In this document: positions 1 through 13,500 of the stretch, piece after piece | How the letters are laid out: the number at the start of each line of letters is the position of its first letter | How positions within the stretch are numbered: position 1 is the first letter of the stretch | NCBI GenBank assembly: GCA_026413225.1 | Contig: CM048554.1 | Location: 74,640,463-74,704,462 of the forward strand | From: Otis tarda | Taxonomy: Eukaryota > Chordata > Aves > Otidiformes > Otididae | DNA length: 64,000 nucleotides | Direction: 5' to 3' | Made by a program: the position numbers and the translations under genes | Notes under the pieces: generated by a model | Seen by the model: only the letters and a program-made list of their open reading frames with translations | What the model was told of the DNA's origin: nothing | The model's database searches: none

Positions 1-3000
1 CATGAGGAATATCTTCCCCAAAGTCCAGCTCTTCCAACAGGCCCTTTGAGCAGACACAGAAACACAGAAACACAGAATTCTAATTAATATCATGGGAAAA
101 AAAATCCTCGCTTCTATTCTATTTCTGTATTTGTAAGAACAAAGGGTCACAAACTTAAAACTAAATGAAAAGGCAAAAAAAAAAAAAGACTGAAATACCA
201 CTTTGACTACACTAAGAGTTTAAAAAAGACAAAGAGTTTCTCACAATTTCAGTTGCAAGCATGCATGTTTGTTTCATATTTTTATGGCACAAGACTAAGA
301 TTCATACAATATATTATTTCTTATGGGCTGGAAAAGATGTTGCATTTCTTTAGGCTTTACTCAGAGACGGTACAGTTCAATTAGTTGTATAAATCATCAC
401 TTGGCTGATGATCAGTCTGCCTCACAACATATTAAATATTTTTAAGCTATGTAGAATTAAATAGTTAATTCATATGTAGCTGAGTTGTTAGGTGTAAAAT
501 TACTTCTGGGGCATAATTTATTCAGTTCTGTATGAATAGATGGTTCTGGTAAGGCAGAGTGAAGATATAATGCATAGTTTCCTGAAGCAAAATTCAGAGG
601 CTGTGAAGACTCAAAGTCACATGAAAAAATTAAGACATCAAATTTTTTCACAAAAAAAAAAGTTTTATTTTAATTGCCTCACTCAAGATACTAAACTGAG
701 CTAGTTTCGACTTGTCATAGATTTTGTTTTAAAAATATAAAGCATTGAGACAAAATTACTAGTGAATTAAAGGAAATATATTCAATCTCTTATTGTACAT
801 AAGTTCTGGGTTTGGCTCTTAACGTGTGTTTAAAAATACATCTCTTCAGTGGGTAGGAGACAGAATGCTTAACTAACGAAGCAAGAAAAATGTTAAGACA
901 AGCACGCTAGTGGCTGAGCTGCCAGCTATCGTTTGCTAAAGAATCTTTCACAGTATGATATAGGTCAATATTTAGAGAAACAATACTTGAAGTTGGCCAC
1001 TTTTGGTAGCTTAGATATATACATTTATGAGATTAACATAAAGTTAGTATGTTGTAAAAAAATTGATTTTTTTTATAGCATGTTTCTGTCAGATTGAGTG
1101 TGAGAGACGGAGAGATGCTATTCTCACAGGGATCCTTACAGCTCAGCTCAGCTCTCCCCTTGTGTCACAACCAGCTCACTACCATGACTAGGAGGAAAAG
1201 TAAAAAGAAAAATCCTTTTTCTCCTATGGTTAATCTTTGCCTGATATTTCTTCACTTTTAGGAATATTGATTTGTCAGTAACATAGCCACACAGTGCTAG
1301 CATTGGCCCATACTATGTTTTCAGGTATAGGTGCTGAGGTCCTATTTATTTCAAATAAATCTGTGCAAAGTTTGGTCCAGTTTATTACCATTTGAGAAGT
1401 TACCTTAGGTAGAAATCTAAATGATGACACTTTTTTTTTTTTATCTAGTGCAATGTCATACATCATGCTTTCGTCACTCTGGGATGTCTCTGCAATTCTG
1501 TCTACCAAATTTGTTTTGGGATTAAAACACTTTTAACACAAGCGAAGAAAACTGATCTGCACAGTGAAGAGCAGAATCCTTGAAGAAAAACAGTTTGGTG
1601 TCTCTGAGCCCAGGTGGTGGAATCCACCTACCACAGAAGCTGACGGGAGCTGGACAAGCAAACAATCAAGCTGAAGATGAAGGGTATTAGGAGGAGCCAA
1701 GCTTTCAGATAATGAGGACAATGTCAAAGGAGAGTCAAGTTATAAGGGATGGAAACAATATTTAGTGGGGTTTAGAGACAAGTGGAGAGTCTAAACCTAT
1801 AGACCAGTTGCTACCTTTAAAAGTCAACGTTGCCTCCAGTTTAGGCCTAGGCTGCATTAGAATTATAATGTCTCGGTAAAATAGGATACCAGCTTGAGTT
1901 GGCCTAGCTTGCCGGTAAAAATGTTTGTTTTCCTGTGTCGAATTCAACAATTCAATTCTTATGTTAAACAAATTTAAATAAAGTCACTTTTAGCGCTATC
2001 TTACTCCATGGTTAAACAACACTAGACTCCTTAGAACACGAGATAATTGCATTGTAATCTCCCTGGAGCAAAAGCTTTCCTGTGGACACACTCTACATCT
2101 AACCAAGTGGCTAAGAATAATGAGTATTAAGTTTAGTTCATAACAATAATAATAATAATAATAACAACAACAACAACAACAACCTGAAGACAGAAAGGGA
2201 CCCACAGATGGATATGAAGAGGACTTGCAGATAGTCACAATGAGAAAGTTGGCAAACTGGCAAAAAATCATTGAATATTTATTTAGTTTGGGTTTGGATC
2301 TTAAGCTGTGCCTAAAATTTCCAATAATATTGAGATTCAAATAAACAGACTTCCAGTGTAACATAATAACACACACATACGTCTGCCTCAGTAGTTATCA
2401 ACAATAAAATATCAACAGGATATAGTGATTTCATTAATATAAAATTATTATATATTATTAAAGAAAAGCTCTGACCAGGAACAGACCCTCTTCTCTCTCT
2501 TGAAATCATGTCATAAAGCCACATTTGGAAGACAGCTCCCTCTACTTCTTGAAGGGGAGAATAGAAAAATAGTTGGAGACATCCCCAAGCAAGTACAAGT
2601 CTTCGCAGAAATGAATAGGGAAAGTAATTTTGACTGGGACACCTATCTCTGTTTCTCACTGTGAAGTTCAGATGAAGTGACCAAAGTCTTCTCTAAATAA
2701 ACACATCTCATTATCCTGTGGCAAGCAGCCCTCCTCAGAAAAATCTGTACTAAACATTCAGTAAAAAGAGCAGTGCCATAGGCAAGCTGAACAGGAGGCC
2801 CCGGCCATATGGGCACACTAATGCTTCAGAAACTTCCTAATAGGCATGAAGTTACGAGTGGAGACAAATTGTAACATGCCAATATAGTTCTTCTAAGGTC
2901 AGCATGCTTACAGACGGACACTTAATGGCAGTGTTCTCAGTTGCGTTGACTTCTGACAAGCATCTTAAATTTTCTCTTATTTGCTCAGTGCAGGGACAAT

Positions 3001-5146
3001 TATAACCCCGGATTCGGAAATCTCCGTTTTGCAGAGATGTTTATCCGCTTTTTTTTCAGAAAGCTTTGCTAAATAAACCCTTTTGTAATACAAAACTGCT
3101 TTAAGATTGTTTGCTATGGAGAGGTAATACCTTCTGCATGCGCGGTAGGAAAGGTACACTTAGGACTATCATTTAAAGAGCTAACATTAATTGAATAAAC
3201 GGCACACATAATTACCTTCTTTAGTCCTTTTCCACAGCTACAGTAGCACTGAATGGTCATGCTAAACACCTCAAGGTTGACAATTAAAATATTCTGCCCA
3301 TATACTGTTTTTACTGTTGGATCTATACCGTTCCTGCCCAGCCCATAGTCAGGAAACTAATAACTTTCAGAGAAAATTGCACTATTCTTTGCCATTTGCA
3401 GGGACCTCTCCCTGTTAGCTATAAACTGGACAAAGCTTAAATGCTTCCCGGAGCTGCTGATAAGCACCCAAAACCTCTGAATGGCTTGCATTTGCAAAGC
3501 TAGGAGGGAAATCTTGTAAAAAGTCTTTCCTGTAATTTCAGGCAATTCCTGTTTAAGGTCAAGCCAGGAATTCTTCACAAATAGTTTCTCTCAGGGTACA
3601 GAGGTATTTCCTTTTCAGGTTCTGGCTACGACCCAAAGCACAAAAGCATGAGGAAAAAAATCTAATGATAATCACAAAGTTAACCAAATCCTTCCTATCT
3701 CAGAAATGCTTCCACTAATACTTGCAGTACAGTTTGGCAGACACTCAAATGTGATACTTACCTTTCTTAATGGGTTCCCCATCTTGACACTCTCATAGGT
3801 GAGGTGCCTTCTAACCTTGAATCGCTTCTTTGCTATGGGGTACTTTTTATTTCTTCAGATAAAGCACTTTCTGTAAAACTGAAAAGTATTTTTTCACTTC
3901 AGTCCATATTTGTAAACAATTGCACTGGCTGCGCGGTGGGTGGAATTTCCTACCAACTAACGTGAGGGGTGTCTCCGTGCATTTTTCTCATGACTCCAAA
4001 TACCAACACAAGCATCAGTAAATAAAAAGGAGTGTTAAATATCTGTTCTGAAAGCAGACATACTTTTCTTCTAATATTTGTTCTCATTCTCTAGCTACTT
4101 CCACTAATTTATTTTATAAACCTCTATACGTTATTTTATCTTTTTCCAATGTGGCAGTGAACGTATGTGCCCTCTTCATTTTATTTACCAGAAAACAGTA
4201 ATCAAAGGCAGATGGACCATCTGGAACAAACGTCGAGTTCTCTAACATGTGAGCCCAAGAAATCTGAGCTCTAAACTATACTTTGACTGCAGTTCTGGTT
4301 TGGATTTCAGGTAAATAATTTAAAATAGGAAAACTGTGCCAACATAAATCAATTTCCTGTGTTATTTTTGTGTTTAATGTAACAGCAAGTGCCTCATTCC
4401 TGAGTGACATGATGAGACCACATCATAGCAAGGGCAGAAATACCCCCCAATAAGGCTTTGGTTTGGCTTCCTGGTTCCTTTCAAAATGAACCTTGCCAAA
4501 CGGCTCATGTATGGTTAAACCAGAACCCATCAGAGGCCTCATCGTGGGTTAAGTATTGTGATCTGTAAGTTATCTTCTGTTTCTAGTTATAGGAGAAGAG
4601 GAATGGAAAGTATGAATCCAAGGTAACAACCTCTGTATCCATTTTTGTCACTAAAAATCTACTCTTGTAACACCAAAGGCACCTTAATTTAGGTTCAATA
4701 TTCTATTTCACTTCATCACTCTTCACTAGTTTGTATAGGCACAAGCAATATAAAGTGTAAAGCAACATCTGCCCCATTAAAGGACATTATATCGGGGACC
4801 ATTCTCTGGGTCTGCTTGTGTGGGGACTGGTCTACATCCATGCTTTTAAAGTTTCCCACCTTCCAAGACAAGGTGGCTACATCTAGAATGTCTGCTAGGA
4901 ATGGTCTCTTATCTATGCTAACTTCTGAACTTTCCCTAGAACATTTCTGGGAGAACGCCAGTCGGCTTAGGCTAAAATGATGCTAGTAACTAGATAGTAT
5001 AGAGGCTGGGCCATGCCACTTCGGAATTTATTTACATAGATGTAGACTACAAAGCCTGGAAGCCAGCTGGATCTTGTCCTTACTGAAAAGGAGGCAATTT
5101 CTCATTTAGTACACACTGAAGGCACAGTACTTCTGTTACTGGTTAA
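1..5146. other. AT-rich single-copy DNA, no gene recognised
   Basis: This stretch is AT-rich, poor in CpG and full of stop codons in all frames. The longest open frames, near 2.0-2.6 kb, are partly made by a triplet microsatellite and by chance. I see no splice-flanked frame with protein-like composition. It holds a small 8-bp tandem repeat (ACACAGAA three times, 54-77), short A and T runs, and the compound microsatellite listed separately. It is best read as intergenic or intronic DNA. A short diverged exon cannot be excluded by eye. Confidence 0.6.
2141..2183. repeat. compound microsatellite (TAA)n(CAA)n
   Basis: About seven TAA/ATA triplets run directly into about six CAA triplets, forming a 43-bp compound repeat. 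The two blocks differ by one base per unit, as expected if CAA arose by substitution within a TAA array and then expanded. On the minus strand it translates to runs of Cys, Tyr or similar, which explains an artificial open frame over it. Confidence 0.95.
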
Positions 5147-5785
5147 TCATAGAACGGTTAGAGTTGGAACGGACCTTCAAAGGTCATCTAGTCCAACCCC
5201 CCTGCAAGAAGCAGGGACATCCCTGACTAGATCAGGTTGCTCAGAGCCTCATCCAGCCTGGCCTTGAATGTTTCCAGGGATGGGGCTTCCACCACCTCTC
5301 TGGGAAACCTGTTCCAGTGTTCTACAACCCTCATTGTAAAATTTTTTTTCCTGATATCCAATCTAAATCTACCTCCCTCTATCTTAAAACCATTACCCCT
5401 TGTCCTGTCACAGCAGGCCCTACTGAACAGCCTCTCCCCATCTTTCTTGTAGGCCCCCTTGAGGTACTGGAAGACCGCTATCAGGTCTCCCCGGAGCCTC
5501 CTCTTCTCTAGGCTGAACAGCCCCAACTCTCTCAGCCTGTCCTCATAGGAAAGCTGCTCCAGCCCTCTTATCATCTTTGTGGCCTCCTCTGGACCTTCTC
5601 CAACTGGTCCATGTCCTTCTTATGTTGGGGGCTTCAGAACTGGACACAGGTGGGGTCTCAGCAGGGCAGAGTAGAGGGGGAGCATCACCTCCCTCGACCT
5701 GCTGGCCACGCTCCTCTTGATGCAACCCAGGATGTGGTTGGCCTTCTGGGCCACAAGGGTGCATTGCCGGCCCAGAAGGCCGGTT
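5147..5785 (-). mobile_element. CR1 LINE, 5'-truncated 3' end with RT ORF remnant
   Basis: This is a non-LTR retrotransposon of the CR1 family, the dominant LINE of birds. On the minus strand an open frame at 5574-5227 reads through the C-terminal tail of ORF2, with the typical words [35 protein letters not shown] and [20 protein letters not shown], and stops at 5227. Upstream, in another frame (about 5760-5625), come QKANHILGCIKRS and SRSREVMLPLYSALLRPHL, which belong to the region after the reverse-transcriptase core. A frameshift near 5575-5620 therefore separates two parts of one ORF. The 3' untranslated end (5226-5147) has the usual CTAGATGACC and GTTGGACTAG context and ends in a degenerate TTCTATGA tail. 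The endonuclease and most of the reverse transcriptase are missing, as in most CR1 copies, so the element cannot move by itself. The 5' break near 5785 is approximate. Confidence 0.95.
5740..5781. repeat. 13-bp perfect inverted repeat at the CR1 5' break
   Basis: GGCCTTCTGGGCC (5740-5752) is followed after 16 bases by its exact reverse complement (5769-5781). The first copy is part of the CR1 coding sequence (the words around QKAN). The second lies where the CR1 similarity fades. It could be a small fold-back or inversion made when this copy was truncated, or chance in GC-rich sequence. Confidence 0.8.
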
Positions 5786-7868
5786 GTATCAATATTGCTA
5801 AGATACATGTGACATTAACTGCAAATGCATTCAGAAATTAAAACTCGCTTCTGTAAATGCATGCCTTCCACTTTTGGCAAGTAGTAATTCCCCTGATCTG
5901 AGCTCCATAGATGGCTTCTCCCCCTCATGGTCAGTGGGCAATACTTTGCATCAGCAGCAGCTACACACAAAGCAAGGGTGGAAAATGCATCATGCATCTG
6001 CAATACACTCTGCATGAGAAGTGCTTTCGTTGAAGGATTATATGCTGAAAAATAAGTAGTATGCAAAAAAATCACAGTGTGGGTGAATTTTAGGAGGATA
6101 CTTAGAGAACGAAAAAAAAAATCCAGAAACTATAGATCCAACAGGAAAAAAAAAGAGATACTACTTGAAGCTTTGTCAGGTACAGATTTTAAGACATAAA
6201 GCAAATCACTTTCAACCCAAAGCAAATCTCCAGTTATATAGCTAGATTAGAATAAGCACCCTTCCTGAAGACTATGTGAGTCTTTTCAGAGTGTTGAAAT
6301 TCTTAACAGAACCAATTTTCTCATGTCCTTTTTGAGATCTCCTCTCTCAGTAAACAAACAAACAAAAAAAATCTTTTCTGAACTTCCATGTCTGCTTCTG
6401 ATTGGGAAATTAAAATGCAGACAAACATACAGTAATGAAACAACTGCTTAAAATAAAGTAGATTCTGCTAAAATTTTAACTTGAGTTGAAGCTAATTTGA
6501 GGCTGCTTCAGATCAGCTCCTTCATTTTCTGAATGCTTTGCCAACAGTACGATGTAATGTATTTGGTGGATTACTGGAGATTGTCATGTCACCCCTATCA
6601 CTCAGGAAAAAAATAGACTTACTTATGTTCTGAATATTTCTAGTTTACTTTCTGGGTTGGAAAATAACTCTCAGTTGAGCACTTTAAGGGCTGTAAGAAA
6701 ACACCTTTGATAAGAGCAAAATATTTAATATAATAAAAAATATATATTCAGATTTTGCAGTCTTCTCATTAGACAGTCCATTCAGTTTGATTTTTAGGAA
6801 CAGTAGGAGAAAAGTTTATGCAAAAAGAATATGCGTATTAAAGTGTATACCACAAGGCTTAATATGGCTTTGTCCTAGCCTACATTGCGGAAAGCAGCTG
6901 CGTCCCTGGGCTCCTTCTGAGCTCCATTGGCATGGCACATCGCAGCTCTGGGATTTGCTTTTCTGAAAATAATTGGGAAGACAATGACACTCTTACCATT
7001 GTGGAAGAGAAAGCCAGAAATTACTGTGTGGTTGAGGGGAAGAGAGGGAGGAGTGAGGAATTTATCACATTGATCTTAGGATGAAACTACTCACCCTGTG
7101 TGAGCTCCCTACATGTCTCTAGATTTATTAAGCAGCATGCAAAGAATAGCTTCTCAGATAGAGTCTACAGTTTAGTTGTCCAATGTTAACCAAAATTAAT
7201 ATCACTTTATATTTGGAATGAAGATACGCATGTACGTATATGTTTGCACAGGTGCATGTACAAGCACATCTGCATATGCATCTTTCTTTGGCTCCTTGGG
7301 TTTGTTTCTTTCCTTCACACTGTGCTGTGCCATCTTGCACAGCCACACTATTTCCCTTTATCCTTAGTGAAGAACTCACGTGTTTCCCACTAAGAGCTCA
7401 GCACTGCCAGAAAATTATTACAGACATAAGCATAGTTTTCCTTATTGGTAGAGTAGGCAAATGTGATATATGTTGAATAACTTTTGTTACTGCAGAAAAA
7501 AAAGAAGCCAGCATTACAGCCTATTGTTCTGATATACCTGCTTGTTAATTAGTCTGCATTTTGTCCCTTTCCCATGGACTGAAACATTTCCTGCCACATT
7601 CAGAGGTGGAAGTGAGAGCAAATGCCTTGCAGCAATCATACCATAGGTGCTCTATACTCCTTCCATCCTCCCAGGAAGATGGACCAAAGTATTCTCACCT
7701 CCCATTCTACTGAAAAAACTGCAAAACACTCTAGTCACAAGGATAAACCAGCAAATATGGTGCCTTTAGCAGCCAGAGAGATAAAAGAAATGGAGCAGGA
7801 GACACCATAACCATGTTTATTTTTCTGGATTTAATCCACATTTCCAGATTTAAATTTTCTGTTTTCAG

Positions 7869-7912
7869 TGGGGTTTTTTTTGTTTTTTTTTTGTTTGGTT
7901 GTTTTTTTTTTT
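7869..7912. repeat. G/T-rich low-complexity tract
   Basis: A run of five G is followed by T runs of 8 to 11 bases broken by single G or GG. It is simple sequence of no known function. On the other strand it is an A-rich tract with isolated C. Confidence 0.85.
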
Positions 7913-8786
7913 ACTAAAGGTCAAAATATTTAGTGAGAAGTAGACATTACTCATAAGCAAAATATTTATGTGTAAAAAAAATACACATCTAATTACAGAT
8001 TTTTGCCAGGTCCCAAAATATACTGAAGTTTGTATCTGCTGCTCCACCAGTCTCCATCACATGTTAGAGAACTTAAAAAAGCAACACTCCTACATGAAAT
8101 TTCACAGTGAAGAAAAACCCTGAACTTTCCTTTAAAAAGCCTTTTCTACTTCTGTATCTCTGAGACATATTATTTGGGACCATTTCTGCACATTCAAAGC
8201 TCAGAATACCACAAAGCCATCAGCAATAGCTAAATATTACTGCAAAGAAATAGCAAACAAAATCTTGAAAGCGCACCAACCTTATGTGTCAGATTTCAAA
8301 TGTCAAAATCGATTTCTTTACCTACTATTGATTTATTTTCTACAACTGCAGAAAAATCTTGAAAGCAAATGCCAGACAATTATAAGAAATTTTATCTATT
8401 CTTAGGATATCATGTGACTACTTAACAAAAAAGTATCCTAATAATGCACTTTTTTTTTTACAGCTTTGGAGGAAAAAGTATGAAGGAAATACAGGCATAA
8501 TGGAAACTACAGTACCTCCACCGCAACACAAATGAGAAGGATGGTCACTACTACACTGGCTGATTTTGGTTTTTGTCTTGTGCTGACTGTTCCTCACATG
8601 TGAACATAAGTGTTCATAAAAACAGCCTTCAAAATGGTGTGGTTCTGTCTCCCATGCACTCACCTTGCTGGAAACACAAACAGTTAATGGGACATGCATA
8701 GCCAAATATTTCTCACTAGAAAATGCTAGTCAATCTCCAGTATCTTCACCGAATTTAGGTCTACAGATTTTAAAATTATCTCACTC

Positions 8787-8802
8787 TTTTTTTTTTTTTT
8801 TT
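8787..8802. repeat. poly-T run followed by CCAG
   Basis: Sixteen T lie directly before CCAG. This resembles a strong polypyrimidine tract and splice acceptor on the plus strand, but no open frame with protein-like content follows. I list it as a simple repeat. Confidence 0.85.
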
Positions 8803-10602
8803 CCAGATTGGTAAAACCTCAGGATTTCATAGCATTTCTGTTCTAAAAGTTTTCATTAAGAAACAAAATGGAATGTAAAGTAGATCATAAATATTTTTTG
8901 GTGAGGGAAATATTTTAATAAATTAAGCATTTTGCAACTACTAAAATAACCTGGTCAGGACTATTTTGTCCAAGATGCTTGCAATTATTAAAAAAAAAAA
9001 GAAAGAAAGAAAAAAAATTGTGAGAGTAACCATTCATCGTGATTCAGAATGGAAATTTTGAACTCTTGAAAATCTACCTGGCACAGGAAAGCCTCCTTCT
9101 GCCCAGCAGGACTTCCAAGTGGCAATCCCACCAGCCCTTGAGTTACTTGCTAGCCAGTTATATTGTTCCCTTACATTCAGGGCTGTGTAATACAGAACAG
9201 AGAATAAAATGTATACTCTTGCTGCCGTGCCTTCGAAGAGCTATATCCTGCAATTTCTGCAATTTACAAACTGAAGCTATTCTTTACAAAAACACCTAGG
9301 AGGGGGGCCATCTAACGTGTATGGAAATAAGAGGAAAATGTTCCCCGCACTGTAGGAAAATAATTATGTGTGTATGCTGTTTATCTTTTTATTTGAGACA
9401 ATGCAGCTATAAACTTCTACCCAGAACAATAATTGTGCTTTTGCTCAAGGCACTGCAGTTACCACTTTGCACAAGAATTAATATGATGTTTATATATGGC
9501 TAGGGCAACTAAGAGTAGTTTCTGATCTCAAGGTAAGTATTGTATTTTCTTCCACTCTGTTTCTACTTTGTTCTCAATATTAGGTATGCCAAGAAATGTA
9601 TGAAGCTGAACAGCTGAAAGGCCATTTCATTCAGTTAATATCTTCCTCCGGTCTATGATTAGTTTGGTTTGAATGTGGACATTTTGAACATTATCTTTAG
9701 GCCCCTTCCATTTGTCAACAGTTAAACTCCTGCTTGGCAGAGTTATTTGGTCCATTCCAAGGACTCATGTTCTGCTCGTGGCATGTTCGAGTTAAAGAGG
9801 AACTGGTCTATGAGGAGGCTTCATGTAGACGGCTCACCTGGATAGTGAAGTTACTCTCAGGCTACACTACGGAAATCTTTCCAAGGTTACTGTGAAAGAT
9901 ATGGTGGATCATGACTTTTCCTTTCACAAAGAACAGAGGGAAAAACTTTCCAGGTTTACTAAGGGAGGAGCACAACTTAGACTTGTGCTTCTTTGTTTGC
10001 ATACAAGTCAGTTCCCATAGACAAGACAATCTGGTTATGACCAAAAGCTTCTCAATTCAATCTGTAGGCTTCTTCCCTATGTTAATCTTGCAGTGGTGTT
10101 AAATTAAACAAAGTTGGTGATAGTTTCAATGAAAAAAAAAAAGAAAGTTCTGCTTCCTTTTATATAGAAAGGAATTACACCAGGCTTTCTATCAGCAGTT
10201 GAACAGAGCACTAATATAGAAATGGTTTCTCAGTTGCTTCAGGTTTATGTCAACAGACTACCCAGCCAGGGGAAATTCTTTAGTAAATAGAAAAAGCCTG
10301 TGGTTCTCTAATATAAGTAATGCCTTGCTCTTTGTGTTTTTTTTCTGATGGTTTTAAGTAGATGTCTGTTATGTCAGTATCATGTTTCCTGTTTAAAATG
10401 GGTACAGCCATTAAATTATAAGTTCCAGAAGTATTTTAAAGTAGCTTCACTAAGGAGATAGCACAACCATTTCCTTTCACAGGTAAAGATACAGTAGTTT
10501 ATTTTCCAGTCACTGAAAGTTTAGTCCATAGTTCTAGTGTATTAAGAAATCCAAAAGAAGAAATTTGATTTTAGGAGAGCATTATGTTAATACAAAGCAG
10601 TG

Positions 10603-10619
10603 ATAATAATAATAATAAT
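10603..10619. repeat. (TAA)n microsatellite
   Basis: Between five and six perfect TAA/ATA triplets form a short simple repeat in single-copy DNA. Confidence 0.85.
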
Positions 10620-13500
10620 TCGATAAGTACTTGACAACCAGTATCTGGTTGGCCTTCACATCACCTCTGTGATGACATGTACATGGCAGTGATAAAAATA
10701 ACTATGGAGAGGAATTTTATATACTGATGAAAAATAAATTCACAAAAAGAGCATTTCCTCTAACAATGGCCTCAATGCCCAACACTGGCTTCATCCATCC
10801 ACCAGTGGGCCCCAAGTCTCTATGTCCTTGTCTGTGGAGTCCTCTGTGTGCCTAAATCTCTGCTGCTGTCTGTGCCCATAAATCACTTCAAACTCTGCAG
10901 CACTGAGCAGCTAAGCACAAGGTAACACATAAACCCCTTGGGCTCTGCAAACCAGGTGTCCTCCTCTAATCTTTTCTCTGTGGTCTGACCCACATGGAGC
11001 TCTGGGCCTCATCTGAAGAAAGGCAGAGAGTCGTAAAATATATTGGTCGTAGAGGAAGGATTGTCCAGGGAGACCTACTGCCAGCTGCAGAAACCCCTGG
11101 AGTGCTAAGTTGGAGCCGTTGTCATTCCTGTACCCTCAAGGACATACTGATGTGTTTCAAGAAGGCCATAAATAACATCCACATCAATAGTCCCTAAGGT
11201 TAGTGTCTGCAAAAATGCGAACTGTTAACCCTCTAAGGAAAAGGTTTCTTCCCAAGAGGGGGAAAGGTGTGCATATGCAGACACTGAATCTTTCTGTTCT
11301 CATTTGTTTTCATTATGGACTTCAGCTGAAGACTGGGCCTTTTCAAAGAAACCTCAGAAAATGTCTCTGTACTCCCTTTGTGCATCTGAGTTTTCAAGAA
11401 GACATGGTTGTTTTATGATAGGGACTGTTTTCTGTGTTTTAGACCTGTATCTTCACGCAAGGTTTCACCTCATGAAAAAAAATAAATTAAAAATACATTA
11501 TGCCAGTTGTAATGTTACATTAAATGAAGAATATCTTCTTGATCACAACAGCACATCGTGAGGAAATTAATGAGTATAACATAATATCCCATCAGTTCAA
11601 CTGGTGAGTACTAATAGGCTTTCCATTTACAAGTGGCAACCTCTTCTCTAATTGTAAAAAACAATTTATTGTTGAACAGCTAATAGCCATACTAATCCAG
11701 ACACATTGTAATGAGAATGAAAGAATGAAAAATAAAAAAAAAAAATGTTGTACCTGCACTGACTGTCCTTGAAATAGCACTGAAGAGCAGGATATTATTG
11801 TCTCTAAATCTATGCCTCTCCCTGTAAATTCCCTGGGAAATTCCAGGTGCTGTACATAAGGAAGGGAAAAAACATGAAATCAAATCAGAGCATAAGATTC
11901 AAGCTTAGCTGAGAGCCATATCTCATACATTTTAATTATTGTTATTGCATTTTTAATTTAATTTAATTGAAGCTGTTTCTTATGGAAGTGTTGGTACTAC
12001 ATCATCATTCAGCCTTCATTCATTTTCCGATCTGACAGCCCTAGATGTATTTGTGTTGATGGCTTAATTGTTTCTTTTCCTGAGCAAGCGCAAGTAGGGG
12101 AATTTCACAGGATGCCATGCCAGGTTATCTTGACTACAAGGCAATCTGGATTACAATAGTTTGTGACTAGCACACAGACACACTTAAAACATATTTTCAT
12201 GGAAAAAATGAAAATATTGCCTTATGAGCATGTTTGGGATAAAAATGAAAACTGAAAGCAGAAGCAATAGAAAATGATACTTGAAAAAATTATTTCATTC
12301 TTAGTCAGAAAAGGTAATTGTTTTGCCTTTTTTACAAAGGTTTTGGCTTTTTATGTTTTCCTTTTATTTCTTTGTTACTTTCACAATAGCAAGTAAATCA
12401 ATAAGTAGAAAAAAAAAAGAGAAATAAAGGAGAAAAAAAGTCAGCTGGTAAGAAGGAACCAAAAACCCACCACTTTTAAAGACTAGAAAATCTGCAGAAT
12501 AACAATCTTCTTTTAAAGACCATTTAAGTGACGAAAGTTTTACATGACAGTATTTTGCTCCCCAGGTTAACATTGTTTCCTACATAATGCCTTCATTTTG
12601 TGGAGCCATTCGACGTGATTTAAAGGTAAATAGGTTCTGGCTGTGCCTATGCAGAGGTGTCCCATTGGGCTAGACTGGCTAGACCAAGCTATTCTGTCCA
12701 GCTTGTGGAAAATTATAAACTATGTTTTTTTTCATTAGCAGATAGATTCCGCACTCCCCCACCCCCCCACCCAAATGTCTGTTGTTCGGAGATTAATACC
12801 ACTGCTATGTGATGTAAGACACTAACCTATCTGATACACAACATCTTACAGCTACTTTGTCCTCATTTTGCACCACAATATTTGACTGCACAAGTCATTA
12901 GTTGATGAAGAATAAGACCACAGTTTTCTTCAGAACTTGTAGGGGGAGAAGAAATGGTTTTCTTAATATATGACTAATTGCTAGCTGTGTTGAAAAAGTG
13001 GAGTTGTGTTACTGAGAGAGAGTTAGGTTCAGGTGTCCAAGATGCTTTACCTGTACATCTTCGTTTCAAGCTGGTTTGAATTTTGCTCCCTATAAGAAGC
13101 TGCTGTCACACAGAGATTTTCATCTGTTGTAATGTGAGGGAAAACTACAATGGAGGCATTTTTTTGTGGCTAGTCTAATTAAAAATACTTGCAGCATTGT
13201 AGCACCACCTGCAGGAGGCCTTTTTTTTTTTTAACTTAGGTACTCACTGTACCATGGGCAAGCTTGTGTGGGAACATTATAGCCCAAAGCATCAGAAACC
13301 CAAAGGTCCTACAAAGGGATTAGAAAAGAAATTGAGCAAAAGCCATGACAACGTATGGCAAAGCCATGCGAGATGTGTGCTATTTCAGATAGATAATTTT
13401 TAGCTCATGATTCTTAATTGTTTTCTTTTGGCCAATTTGCTGCAAGAAATTGCTTTTAAAATTAGTTTTCCATTTGATTGGTTAAAGCGTAGAGGGTAAT

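Larger units (their letters stand above)
5786..13500. other. AT-rich single-copy DNA, no gene recognised
   Basis: No coding region, structural RNA or clear transposon was recognised here. Simple sequence includes a G/T-rich tract at 7869-7912, a 16-T run at 8787-8802, an A-rich GAAA stretch near 8990-9017, a short (TAA)n at 10603-10619 and a C-rich patch near 12756-12772. Short frames at 10.99-11.56 kb overlap in different phases and have no recognisable domain, so I treat them as chance. Confidence 0.6.

Noticed and set aside
8787..8806. poly-T plus CCAG as a splice acceptor
   Set aside because: No open frame with protein-like content follows, and T runs followed by CAG are common in AT-rich DNA.
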